A DNA stretch of 6,769 bases. It comes from Pseudomonadota bacterium. GTDB lineage: Bacteria > Pseudomonadota > Alphaproteobacteria > Rhizobiales > Beijerinckiaceae. The notes under the pieces are model-generated. The model saw only the letters and a program-made list of their open reading frames with translations. It was not told the origin of the DNA and made no database searches. The stretch covers positions 1-6,769 of the forward strand of contig JAKANG010000080.1 of assembly GCA_021812505.1 (NCBI GenBank), written 5' to 3'. Position numbers and translations under genes: made by a program. This document shows positions 1-6,326 of the stretch, in pieces (position 1 is the first letter of the stretch; each line of letters opens with the position of its first letter).

Positions 1-132
1 CCCCGGCCGCAGGATTTCGCGCGCACCGGGCGCGAGCGCCGCGACCAGATCGAGCCCCGCGGCCCCGCCGCTCTGATAGGACGGGAGCGGCAGGCCTCCA
101 GCGTGCGCCAGCCGTTTGATCCGGACTTCCAT
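1..132 (-). CDS. dut: dUTP diphosphatase (dUTPase), N-terminal part, cut by the window edge
   Basis: This is the first 44 residues of deoxyuridine triphosphatase, which hydrolyses dUTP to dUMP and pyrophosphate. It keeps uracil out of DNA and feeds dTMP synthesis in the cytoplasm. The visible protein begins MEVRIKRLAHAGGLPLPSYQ. It then carries the family's first conserved motif, AGLDL, at residues 25-29, and a Leu-Arg-Pro-Gly turn at 41-44. This matches the usual start of the trimeric dUTPase family. The remaining roughly 100 residues, including the other four motifs, lie beyond the left edge. The ATG start overlaps the coaBC stop by one base (TAATG), so translation is probably coupled to coaBC. 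Linkage of dut to coaBC is common in proteobacteria and supports the call. Confidence 0.93.
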   Translation of the reverse strand, partial: MEVRIKRLAHAGGLPLPSYQSGGAAGLDLVAALAPGAREILRPG

Positions 133-1361
133 TAGCGCCCTTTCCGCCGCAACAGCGACGCCGTCAGTTCGATCAGCCGGGCCGCCGCCGCGTCCTTGCC
201 CAGTTTCGGCCATTCGCTCTCGCCATCCGGCGTGACGATAACAAAAGTGTTCTCGTCCCCGCCCATCACTCCGGCGGCGGCGCTGACGTCATTGGCGACG
301 ATCAGGTCGCAGCCCTTGCGCGCCAGTTTCTGCCGGGCGTGTTCGACGAGCTTTTCGGTTTCGGCGGCGAAACCGACCACCAAGGGGGGGCGGTTTCGGT
401 CCCGCCGCGACACGGCGGCGAGAATATCGGGATTTTCGGCAAGTTTCAGCTCTGGCGGCCCCTTCGTCCCTTTCTTGATCTTTTCCGTGTGATCGCGCGC
501 CACCCGCCAGTCCGCGACCGCGGCGGCGGCGATGAAAATGTCGCAGGGCAGGGAGTCTTCGACCGCCGCCGCCATGTCGCGCGCGGTTTCGACGCGGAGA
601 ACATGCACGCCCTCCGGCGAGGGAAGATTGACCGGGCCGGATACGAGAACCACCTCCGCCCCCGCCGCATGGGCGGCGCGCGCAATGGCGTAGCCCTGTT
701 TGCCGGACGAACGGTTGGCGATGAAGCGGACCGGGTCGATCGGCTCATGGGTCGGCCCGGCGGTGATGACCACGCGCTTCCCGGCCAGAACGCCCGTCAA
801 ACCGCGCCCGTAGGCGAAAAATTTCCGGATCGCGTCAAAAATTTCGGGGGGTTCCGCCATGCGGCCGAAGCCAAACTCGCCGCAGGCCATCGCGCCTTCG
901 TTGGGGCCGATGAATTTCACGCCGTCGGCGGCCAATTGCGCGCGATTGCGCCGCGTCGCCGGATGTTCCCACATCCGCCAGTTCATCGCCGGCGCCGCGA
1001 GGATCGGCTTGTCGGAAGCGAGCAGAAGGGTCGAGGCGAGATCGTTGGCGAGGCCATGGGCGGCCTTGGCGAGCAGGTCGGCGGTGGCAGGCGCGACGAC
1101 GACGATCTCGGCGGAGCGGCTCAGCTCGATATGGCCCATCTCGGTTTCGTCGGTCAGCGAAAACAGGTCCTCGAAAACCTTTTCGCCGCTCAAGGCGGCA
1201 AGCGACAGCGGCGTGACGAATTGGGCGCCCGCCTCGGTCAGCACGGTGCGGACGCCGATCTCGGCGCCGCGCAAAAGCCGAATGAGCTCGAGGCTCTTGT
1301 AGGCGGCGATTCCGCCGCCGACGATGAGAAGAACCGAAGGGGTTTTTGGCGGCGCGGCCAT
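132..1361 (-). CDS. coaBC: Bifunctional phosphopantothenoylcysteine decarboxylase / phosphopantothenate-cysteine ligase
   Basis: This 409-residue protein catalyses two steps of coenzyme A synthesis. CoaB joins 4'-phosphopantothenate to cysteine using CTP, and the FMN-dependent CoaC domain decarboxylates the product to 4'-phosphopantetheine. The CoaC half (about 8-185) shows GGGIAAYKS at 15-23, the active-site His77 in GHIELS, PATADLLAK at 91-99, PAMN at 124-127 with the catalytic Asn, and ACGEFGFGRM at 159-168 with catalytic Cys160. The CoaB half (about 190-409) shows ITAGPTHEPIDPVRFIANRS (199-218) followed by SGK, the AAAVADWR segment (279-286), KIKKG at 294-298, and later AENPDIL, VGFAAET and ANDVS. 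All key residues are present and the length is normal for the family. The ATG has a GAGG ribosome site overlapping the ubiB stop, 12 bp away, and the stop overlaps the dut start. It is therefore an internal gene of the leftward cluster. Confidence 0.97.
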   Translation of the reverse strand: MAAPPKTPSVLLIVGGGIAAYKSLELIRLLRGAEIGVRTVLTEAGAQFVTPLSLAALSGEKVFEDLFSLTDETEMGHIELSRSAEIVVVAPATADLLAKAAHGLANDLASTLLLASDKPILAAPAMNWRMWEHPATRRNRAQLAADGVKFIGPNEGAMACGEFGFGRMAEPPEIFDAIRKFFAYGRGLTGVLAGKRVVITAGPTHEPIDPVRFIANRSSGKQGYAIARAAHAAGAEVVLVSGPVNLPSPEGVHVLRVETARDMAAAVEDSLPCDIFIAAAAVADWRVARDHTEKIKKGTKGPPELKLAENPDILAAVSRRDRNRPPLVVGFAAETEKLVEHARQKLARKGCDLIVANDVSAAAGVMGGDENTFVIVTPDGESEWPKLGKDAAAARLIELTASLLRRKGR

Positions 1362-1370
1362 GCGGAAAAA

Positions 1371-1376
1371 TCCTCA
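1371..1376 (-). promoter_or_regulatory. Ribosome binding site of coaBC overlapping the ubiB stop codon
   Basis: The minus strand reads TGAGGA here, ten bases (counted from GAGG) before the coaBC ATG. Its first three bases are the stop codon of ubiB. A ribosome ending ubiB would therefore sit on the coaBC initiation site, which suggests translational coupling. The motif is seen directly; the coupling is inferred. Confidence 0.6.
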
Positions 1377-2933
1377 ACGCCAGAGCAGGTAAACAATGAC
1401 GAGGCAGGCCGCGACCAGTCCGTAGCGCGAAAGCCATTGGCTCGCGGCGTTGGCCTGGCCGATTTCCCTGACGGTGCGCGATTCAAGGGTCAGGCCATTT
1501 TCAGCGATCGATTCAATTTTCTCGACGATCCGGCCGGCCCGCGCGAGCATGTCGGGCGTCTGGGTCGCAAGCTGGCTCAGCGCCGCAAGGCCTCGCCCCG
1601 CGTCGGCGACTTTTCCGCGCGGGCCCAGATTGTCCTCGATCCAGCTTTTGACCACTGGTTCGGCGGTGGACCACATATCGAGCCGGGGGTCGAGCGAACG
1701 GGCGACGCCCTCGACCACCACCATGGTCTTTTGCAGCATGACCAGCTCGATCCGCGTCCGCATGTCGAACAAGGCGGTGATTTCGAACAGCAGGGTCAGG
1801 AGCTTGGCCATCGAGATTTCGTCGGCGCGGCGCGAATGGATTGGCTCGCCGACGGCCCGGATCGCCTGGGCGAAATCGGCGACGCGATAATGCGCTGGCA
1901 CATAGCCGGCCTCGAAATGAACCTCCGCCACCCTCTGGTAGTCGCGGGTGATGAAGCCATAGAGGATCTCGGCGAGAAAGCGCCGCTCTTTCAGGCCAAG
2001 ACGGCCCATGATGCCGAAATCGACCGCCGCCAGCCGCCCCTCGCGCGTCAGGAACAGATTTCCGGGATGCATGTCGGCATGGAAAAAGCCGTCGCGCACC
2101 GCATGGCGCAGGAAGGACTGGATCAGGACGCGGCCGAGATCGGGCAGATTCACACCGGAGCGCCGCAAGGCCTCGATATCGGACAGGGGCGCGCCCTCGA
2201 TCCATTCGAGCGTCATGACCTCGCGCGCGCAGCGGTCCCAATCGACCTTGGGGACCAGAAAATCGTCGTCGCCATGGGTGTTTTCGGCGAATTCGGACGC
2301 CGCGGCGGCCTCGAGACGGAAATCCATCTCGATCTTGACCGAGCGGGCGAGGGTGTCGACCACGCCGACGGGATTGAGCCGGCGCGCCTCGGCGGAAAAT
2401 TTTTCCGCCAGACGCGCGGCGAAGAACATGTCGGCGAGATCGCGATGGAACCGCCGCTCGATGCCCGGGCGCAGCACTTTCACTGCGACCGGCCGCGCGA
2501 CCCCGCGTTCGACGACCGTCGCCCGATGGACCTGGGCGACCGAAGCCGCCGCGACGGGTTCACTCAATTCCGAGAAAATTTCGCCGATCGGCCGCGCAAA
2601 GGCCTTTTCGATCACCGCGACCGCGACCGTGCGCGGAAAAGGCTCCATCCTGTCCTGAAGCCGTTCCAGCTCGCGGGCGACCGCCGCGCCCACCACGTCG
2701 GGCCGGGTCGCCAGGCTCTGCCCGAGCTTGACATAGGATGGCCCCAGCCGTGCGATGGCCGGCGCGAGCCGCTCGACGCCGCCGTCGCGCCGCGCCACGA
2801 GGCGCGCGAGCCATAAGGCCGGACGCGCCTCCGGCGGCAGCGACGAGGCGTCAATGCCGGAAAAAACGCCTTCCCGCGCCAGGATGAAGCCGGCGCGGCC
2901 GAGGCGAAGGACGTGGCCGAGGGTCGCGAGCAC
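1374..2933 (-). CDS. ubiB: UbiB family atypical kinase/ATPase needed for ubiquinone biosynthesis
   Basis: This 519-residue protein belongs to the ABC1/ADCK/UbiB family of protein-kinase-like ATPases. These support ubiquinone synthesis at the inner membrane, probably by helping handle lipid intermediates; the exact substrate is unsettled. The family signature KxGQ is KLGQ at 69-72. The Ala-rich loop that replaces the usual kinase Gly-rich loop is AAASVAQVH at 128-136. The ATP-site lysine is in VAVKV (Lys152), the ExD motif is EMD at 202-204, HADMHPGN is at 285-292 and DFG at 305-307. A single hydrophobic segment (about 504-518, GLVAACLVIVYLLW) closes the protein as a likely membrane anchor; many relatives have two. 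The start is GTG, 15 bp after the ubiE stop. The site before it, GGACGG, is only a weak ribosome binding site, and no ATG lies near enough to replace it. Its place behind ubiE agrees with the assignment. Confidence 0.95.
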   Translation of the reverse strand: MLATLGHVLRLGRAGFILAREGVFSGIDASSLPPEARPALWLARLVARRDGGVERLAPAIARLGPSYVKLGQSLATRPDVVGAAVARELERLQDRMEPFPRTVAVAVIEKAFARPIGEIFSELSEPVAAASVAQVHRATVVERGVARPVAVKVLRPGIERRFHRDLADMFFAARLAEKFSAEARRLNPVGVVDTLARSVKIEMDFRLEAAAASEFAENTHGDDDFLVPKVDWDRCAREVMTLEWIEGAPLSDIEALRRSGVNLPDLGRVLIQSFLRHAVRDGFFHADMHPGNLFLTREGRLAAVDFGIMGRLGLKERRFLAEILYGFITRDYQRVAEVHFEAGYVPAHYRVADFAQAIRAVGEPIHSRRADEISMAKLLTLLFEITALFDMRTRIELVMLQKTMVVVEGVARSLDPRLDMWSTAEPVVKSWIEDNLGPRGKVADAGRGLAALSQLATQTPDMLARAGRIVEKIESIAENGLTLESRTVREIGQANAASQWLSRYGLVAACLVIVYLLWR

Positions 2934-2948
2934 GAAGGGCGCCGTCCG

Positions 2949-3737
2949 TTATAGTTTCCAGCCGGAATGAATGGCGACCACCCCGCCGGTGAGCCTCGTG
3001 TAATCGACGCGCTGAAAACCGGCGCGCTCGATCATCGCCGCGAAATCGTCCGCGCCGGGGAACTGCCGGATCGACTCGACCAGATAGCGATAGGGCGCGG
3101 CGTCGCCGGTGACCAGCCGCCCCATGGCCGGGATCATCGAGAAGGAATAGCTCTCATAGAGCCGGGCCAGAAACGGGGCCTCGACATGGGAGAATTCCAG
3201 GCAAAGGAAATGTCCGCCGCGCTTGAGCACGCGAAAAGCTTCGGACAGGGCGCGGTCGATCCGCGGCACATTGCGGATGCCGAAGGCGATGGAATAGGCG
3301 TCGAATTCGCCATCGGGCAAAGGCAGTTCCTCGGCATTGGCCTCGACGAAGCGCAACTGCTTCTCAAGGCCCGCCTTCTTCGCCCGTTCCCGGCCGACCG
3401 CCAGCATGTCGGCGTTGATGTCGAGAACGGTCACTTCGGCGCGTGGCCCGCCGGCGCGCGCGACCCGAAAAGCCACGTCGCCGGTGCCGCCGGCGACGTC
3501 GAGATGTTTGAACCCGCGCGGCGACGGCTTGATCCGGGCGACCAGAACATCCTTCCACAGGCGATGAAGGCCAGCGGACATCAGGTCGTTCATTACGTCG
3601 TAGCGATGCGCGACCTTGTGGAACACATCGTCCACTAGGCCTTGTTTTTCGTTGAGACGCACTTCCGAATAGCCAAAATGGGTGGTCGATTCGGCGTCCT
3701 GGTTCATAGCCGCGTTCTGCCGCCGCGCGTCCTGCAT
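2949..3737 (-). CDS. ubiE: Ubiquinone/menaquinone biosynthesis C-methyltransferase
   Basis: This SAM-dependent enzyme C-methylates the benzoquinol ring in ubiquinone synthesis (and demethylmenaquinol in organisms that make menaquinone). With the start chosen here it has 262 residues. THFGY at 19-23 is the typical N-terminal box. [20 protein letters not shown] follows at 38-57, the SAM-binding motif [13 protein letters not shown] at 79-90, an acidic end of strand 2 in VLDINADML, and the family box GIRNV at 153-157. The C-terminus, [12 protein letters not shown], is typical. The open frame extends to a TTG at 3785, but the ATG at 3737 has GGGAG seven bases upstream. A later ATG at 3707 (MNQDAEST) would also keep all conserved sequence but has no clear ribosome site. 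As first gene of the leftward cluster, its promoter should lie in 3738-3932. Confidence 0.95.
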   Translation of the reverse strand: MQDARRQNAAMNQDAESTTHFGYSEVRLNEKQGLVDDVFHKVAHRYDVMNDLMSAGLHRLWKDVLVARIKPSPRGFKHLDVAGGTGDVAFRVARAGGPRAEVTVLDINADMLAVGRERAKKAGLEKQLRFVEANAEELPLPDGEFDAYSIAFGIRNVPRIDRALSEAFRVLKRGGHFLCLEFSHVEAPFLARLYESYSFSMIPAMGRLVTGDAAPYRYLVESIRQFPGADDFAAMIERAGFQRVDYTRLTGGVVAIHSGWKL

Positions 3738-3744
3738 CTGCCTG

Positions 3745-3749
3745 CTCCC
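3745..3749 (-). promoter_or_regulatory. Ribosome binding site deciding the ubiE start
   Basis: The minus strand reads GGGAG here, seven bases before the ATG at 3737. The alternative starts at 3785 (TTG), 3767 (ATG) and 3707 (ATG) lack a comparable site, so this favours the 3737 start. Confidence 0.55.
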
Positions 3750-3811
3750 GAAAAGCTGGCGGACCATAGCGCGGCCGCTGGCCAATGGCTATCTATCGCT
3801 GAGAGCGGCGT

Positions 3812-3838
3812 GCGAAAAAGTGGGCGCCGGTTTTTCGC
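3812..3838. repeat. Inverted repeat GCGAAAAA / TTTTTCGC around a GGCGCC core
   Basis: The 8-bp arms GCGAAAAA (3812-3819) and TTTTTCGC (3831-3838) are perfect inverted copies around an 11-base spacer containing the palindrome GGCGCC (3823-3828). It is followed by TCAAACGCGG. I recall near-identical sequence (GAAAAAGTGGGC followed by CCGGTTTTTCGC, then CTCAAACGC) as a dispersed intergenic repeat in Bradyrhizobium and other Rhizobiales. That is memory, not a search result. The run of Ts after a spacer is not a classical terminator, since the T tract is part of the stem. Confidence 0.65.
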
Positions 3839-3862
3839 TCAAACGCGGAAACGGAAGAATGA

Positions 3863-3914
3863 AGAATCCAGGGCCGATTGCGATTGGGGTGATTCGCAAT
3901 CGGCCCTGGATTCT
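3863..3914. repeat. Perfect 21-bp inverted repeat with a 10-nt loop, upstream of mutM
   Basis: The left arm (3863-3883, beginning AGAATCCAGGGCC) and the right arm (3894-3914, ending GGCCCTGGATTCT) are exact reverse complements over 21 bases. The spacer is TTGGGGTGAT (3884-3893). In RNA this would be a very stable hairpin ending 8 bases before the mutM ribosome binding site. No T tract follows in the mutM direction, so it does not look like a simple terminator. It may be a dispersed palindromic element, a protein-binding site or a 5' leader structure of mutM. The perfect pairing is seen directly; the role is unknown. Confidence 0.9.
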
Positions 3915-3922
3915 GCGAAGAG

Positions 3923-3927
3923 AAGGA
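3923..3927 (+). promoter_or_regulatory. Ribosome binding site deciding the mutM start
   Basis: AAGGA lies five bases before the ATG at 3933. Together with the requirement that the mature protein begin Pro-Glu-Leu-Pro-Glu, it fixes the start there, although the frame is open back to 3642. Confidence 0.8.
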
Positions 3928-3932
3928 AAGAA

Positions 3933-4790
3933 ATGCCGGAACTCCCGGAAGTCGAGACCGTTCGGCGGGGACTGGCTCCGACTCTGGTCGGGGCGCGGAT
4001 CGCGCGCGTCGAAACGCGCCGGCCCGATCTGCGGCTGCCCTTTCCCAGGAATTTCGTCCGGAACCTTGAAGGGCGCGGCGTCAACGCCTTGAACCGGCGA
4101 GCGAAATATCTAATCGCGGGGCTCGACGACGGCGCCGCCCTGATCGCCCATCTCGGAATGAGCGGCTCCTTTCGCATCGAGGGCGCCGAACCGGTCGGCG
4201 GTTTTGCGATGCCGCGCTCGAAAAATCCGGCGCATGATCATGTGATCTTTCATCTCGACGGAGCGAAAGTCATTTACAACGATCCGCGACGTTTCGGCTT
4301 CATGACTCTGGCGAAAACGGCGGAACTCGACTCGCTGCCTTTTTTCGCCAGACTCGGTGTCGAGCCTTTATCCGATGAATTCAACGCCATGACTCTGGTT
4401 CAGCTGTTCGTCGGGAAAAAGACGCCGCTCAAGGCGGCCTTGCTCGACCAGAGCCTGATCGCTGGGTTGGGGAATATTTATGTCTGCGAGGCCCTGCATC
4501 GCGCGGGTCTCGCGCCCGACCGGCCTGCGGCGGAGGTCGCGGCAAAGGAAAGCGCGGCCAACCGGCTCGCCGCGGCGATTCGCGCGGTGCTGGAGGAAGC
4601 GATCGCGGCCGGCGGCTCGTCCTTGCGCGATCACCGGCAGGCCGATGGCTCGCTGGGTTATTTCCAGCACAATTTCCGGGTTTACGACCGGGAAGGCGCG
4701 CCTTGCCCCGAGCCGAGCTGCAAGGGAATCATCGAGCGGCGAGTCCAGAACGGCCGCTCGACCTTTTGCTGCCCCAAATGCCAGAGATGA
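3933..4790 (+). CDS. mutM: Bifunctional DNA-formamidopyrimidine glycosylase / AP lyase (Fpg)
   Basis: This 285-residue base-excision repair enzyme removes 8-oxoguanine and formamidopyrimidines from DNA and then cleaves the abasic site. It begins [14 protein letters not shown]. Pro2 (the N-terminal nucleophile after Met removal) and Glu3 are the catalytic pair, and Lys58 in NRRAKYL is the conserved active-site lysine. [36 protein letters not shown] (the helix-two-turn-helix) and GSSLRDH follow in the expected order. The C-terminal zinc finger uses Cys258, Cys263, Cys280 and Cys283 and ends [12 protein letters not shown]. Its first pair is spaced C-x4-C, as I recall from other alphaproteobacterial Fpg proteins, rather than the C-x2-C of E. 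coli. The start is fixed by the PELPE terminus and an AAGGA site. It is followed 22 bp later by a YgjP-like gene, probably co-transcribed. Confidence 0.97.
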   Translation: MPELPEVETVRRGLAPTLVGARIARVETRRPDLRLPFPRNFVRNLEGRGVNALNRRAKYLIAGLDDGAALIAHLGMSGSFRIEGAEPVGGFAMPRSKNPAHDHVIFHLDGAKVIYNDPRRFGFMTLAKTAELDSLPFFARLGVEPLSDEFNAMTLVQLFVGKKTPLKAALLDQSLIAGLGNIYVCEALHRAGLAPDRPAAEVAAKESAANRLAAAIRAVLEEAIAAGGSSLRDHRQADGSLGYFQHNFRVYDREGAPCPEPSCKGIIERRVQNGRSTFCCPKCQR

Positions 4791-4812
4791 AGGCGGGAGA
4801 GCTTTCCACCCC

Positions 4813-5619
4813 ATGAAGACGCCCGCTTTCGCAGAACTTTTGAAAGCCTTTCAACGCGAGCCGCAGGGCGAAGGCGATTGTCTCGTCGTGCGGCACGGCG
4901 AGCGGGCCTTCAGGATCGCGGTTAAACGCTCCACGACGGCGCGGCGGCTCACCCTGAGAATCCGGGGCGCGACCGGCGACATCGTCCTGACCATGCCGGC
5001 GCGGACCAGTTTTCGGCAGGCGCGGGATTTTGCCGAGCGCCATGTCGAATGGCTCGGCGTCCGTTTGGCGCGAATCCCGCGTCGCACGCCCTTCGCGCCG
5101 GGTGAGAAAATCCCCCTGCGCGGGGTCGACCATGTCTTGCGCCATTGCCCCGATCGCATCCGGCGAACCGGGCCGGTCTGGATCGAAGGCGAAGAGGAGA
5201 CTCTCGCGCTGTGCGCCAGCGGGGAATCGTCCCATTTCGAACGCCGCATCGCCGATTATCTGCGGCGGGAGGCCCGCCGCGACATCGAACAGGCGGTGTT
5301 TCGCCACGCGGCGCGCACGGGGAAACGCCCGGTCAGCCTCTCCTTGCGCGATACGTCGAGCCGTTGGGGCTCCTGCTCCGCCAAGGGCGCGCTGAATTTC
5401 TCATGGCGACTGATACTCGCCCCGCCTTTCGTTCTCGATTATCTCGCCGCGCATGAAACGGCGCATTTGCGCCACCACGACCATTCGGAGCAATTCTGGG
5501 CGCTGACCAGAAGCCTTTGTCCGAGAACGGGCGAGGCCGAAGCATGGCTGAAAGCCAATGGCGCGCAGTTGCATCGATACGGGCGTCGTGCGGCGCTTCC
5601 GTCTCTCAACGGCGAATGA
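4813..5619 (+). CDS. YgjP-like (DUF45, SprT/M48-type) zinc metallohydrolase
   Basis: This 268-residue protein belongs to the YgjP/DUF45 family of putative zinc metallohydrolases. The HExxH motif is HETAH at 214-218, with Glu215 as the likely general base. The third zinc ligand is likely His224 in HSEQFW, as in the family pattern NHSxxFW. The family box SRWGSCS is at 183-189, followed by LNFSWRLILAPPFVLDYLAAHE. An N-terminal region rich in basic residues (VKRSTTARRLTLRI, 37-50) matches the family's opening strand. No signal peptide or membrane segment is seen, so it is probably cytoplasmic. The cellular role is not well established: E. coli YgjP has been described as a nucleotide pyrophosphatase, and I would not transfer that. 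The only start codon in frame near the mutM end is the ATG at 4813; its GGGAG site is 13 bases away, longer than ideal. The 3' end overlaps trmB by 14 bp. Confidence 0.88.
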   Translation: MKTPAFAELLKAFQREPQGEGDCLVVRHGERAFRIAVKRSTTARRLTLRIRGATGDIVLTMPARTSFRQARDFAERHVEWLGVRLARIPRRTPFAPGEKIPLRGVDHVLRHCPDRIRRTGPVWIEGEEETLALCASGESSHFERRIADYLRREARRDIEQAVFRHAARTGKRPVSLSLRDTSSRWGSCSAKGALNFSWRLILAPPFVLDYLAAHETAHLRHHDHSEQFWALTRSLCPRTGEAEAWLKANGAQLHRYGRRAALPSLNGE

Positions 5620-6316
5620 AGGTCAGATAGGCGGGGCTGCGGCCTTCGCGCAAGGCTTTGGCCTCATAGCGCGTCTGGACCCATCCCGCCCAGGGGCTGA
5701 TCCAATCGGCAGAGCGACGCGCCGGCCACAAGAAATCGGGAGAGCGCAGCACGCGCGCCAGAGTCCAGGCGGCGTAATCGTCGATATCGGTGGCGAAACG
5801 CAATTCGGCGCGCGGCCGCATGACCCGCGCGAGACGCGCCAGCATGGCGTCGGACACGAAACGCCGCTCCTTGTGGCGCCGCTTGGGCCAGGGATCGGGA
5901 TAAAGAAGATAGACCCCGGAGAGGCATTGATCGGGAAGCCTGTCGATCAGATCGCCGGCGTCGCCCGAATGAATGCGGATATTTTCAAGGCCGCCACGCT
6001 CGATTTCGACCAGCAGCTTGGCGACGCCGTTGATGAAAGGTTCGCAACCGAAAAAGCCGGTTTGCGGATGGTTCATCGCGTCGGCGGCAAGACGCTCGCC
6101 CCCGCCGAAGCCGATTTCAAGCCATAGGTCGTCCGGGCGTTGGGGGAACAGATCGAAGGGCGCCGCGATGGGCTGGGATAGGTCGACCGCCAAGTGCGGC
6201 AGCAGTTTTTCGACCAACCCAGCCTGTCGCGGCCGAAGGGTCTTGCCCTTGCGCCGCCCGTAAAGCCCCGTGTCGCGACGCGCGCGGCGGGGGGCGTCCT
6301 GTTCCTGATCCGCCAC
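5606..6316 (-). CDS. trmB: tRNA (guanine-N7-)-methyltransferase
   Basis: This 236-residue SAM-dependent enzyme makes 7-methylguanosine at position 46 of the tRNA variable loop. The N-terminus has YGRRKGK (19-25), typical of alphaproteobacterial members. The SAM motif is LEIGFGGGE at 66-74. GCEPF (90-94) supplies the acidic ribose-binding residue, and GDA is at 118-120. The family signature LYPDPWPKRRHKERRF is at 138-153, and the C-terminal TRYE...EGRSPAYLTF at 215-233 is the known substrate-binding end. The start is GTG, 10 bp after the metK stop. No good ribosome site is seen, but there is no internal Met before the conserved region, so coupling to metK is likely. The gene order metK-trmB is common in alphaproteobacteria, and MetK supplies its SAM. 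The last 14 bp overlap the end of the convergent YgjP-like gene. Confidence 0.96.
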   Translation of the reverse strand: MADQEQDAPRRARRDTGLYGRRKGKTLRPRQAGLVEKLLPHLAVDLSQPIAAPFDLFPQRPDDLWLEIGFGGGERLAADAMNHPQTGFFGCEPFINGVAKLLVEIERGGLENIRIHSGDAGDLIDRLPDQCLSGVYLLYPDPWPKRRHKERRFVSDAMLARLARVMRPRAELRFATDIDDYAAWTLARVLRSPDFLWPARRSADWISPWAGWVQTRYEAKALREGRSPAYLTFIRR

Positions 6317-6326
6317 CGGGGCAAAT

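Larger units (their letters stand above)
3738..3932. other. Divergent intergenic region between ubiE and mutM
   Basis: About 195 bp separate the two divergent start codons, so promoters for both transcripts should lie here. A poor minus-strand match, TTTTCG (3818-3813) and TAGATA (3795-3790) spaced 17 bp, could serve ubiE, but it deviates from consensus and partly overlaps an inverted repeat. I see no convincing promoter for mutM. Most of the right half is taken up by two inverted repeats, listed separately. The mutM frame is open through the whole region, but nothing in that translation resembles MutM. Confidence 0.6.

Noticed and set aside
339..2816. An 825-codon open frame on the plus strand opposite coaBC and ubiB
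   Set aside because: It is antisense to two well-supported genes with intact motifs. Its translation is rich in Arg, His, Gly and Asp with no recognisable domain, as expected for a shadow frame in high-GC coding DNA.
2967..3638. A 223-codon plus-strand frame opposite ubiE
   Set aside because: It is antisense to a complete UbiE with all motifs and shows no independent ribosome site or recognisable domain.
3738..3785. A longer ubiE starting from TTG at 3785
   Set aside because: The extra 16 residues have no similarity to UbiE, the TTG lacks a good ribosome site, and the ATG at 3737 has GGGAG at a suitable distance.
3863..3914. The 21-bp palindrome as a rho-independent terminator
   Set aside because: There is no T tract after the stem on the plus strand and only scattered Ts on the minus strand, and it lies upstream of both flanking genes, where no transcript is expected to end.
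3642..3932. An N-terminal extension of 97 codons on mutM
   Set aside because: MutM must begin Met-Pro-Glu because Pro2 is the catalytic nucleophile. The extension overlaps the start of ubiE on the other strand and the inverted repeats, and has no family similarity.
4480..4812. A longer YgjP-like protein starting inside mutM
   Set aside because: The added 111 residues are the out-of-frame translation of the mutM 3' end, including its zinc finger region, and resemble no domain.
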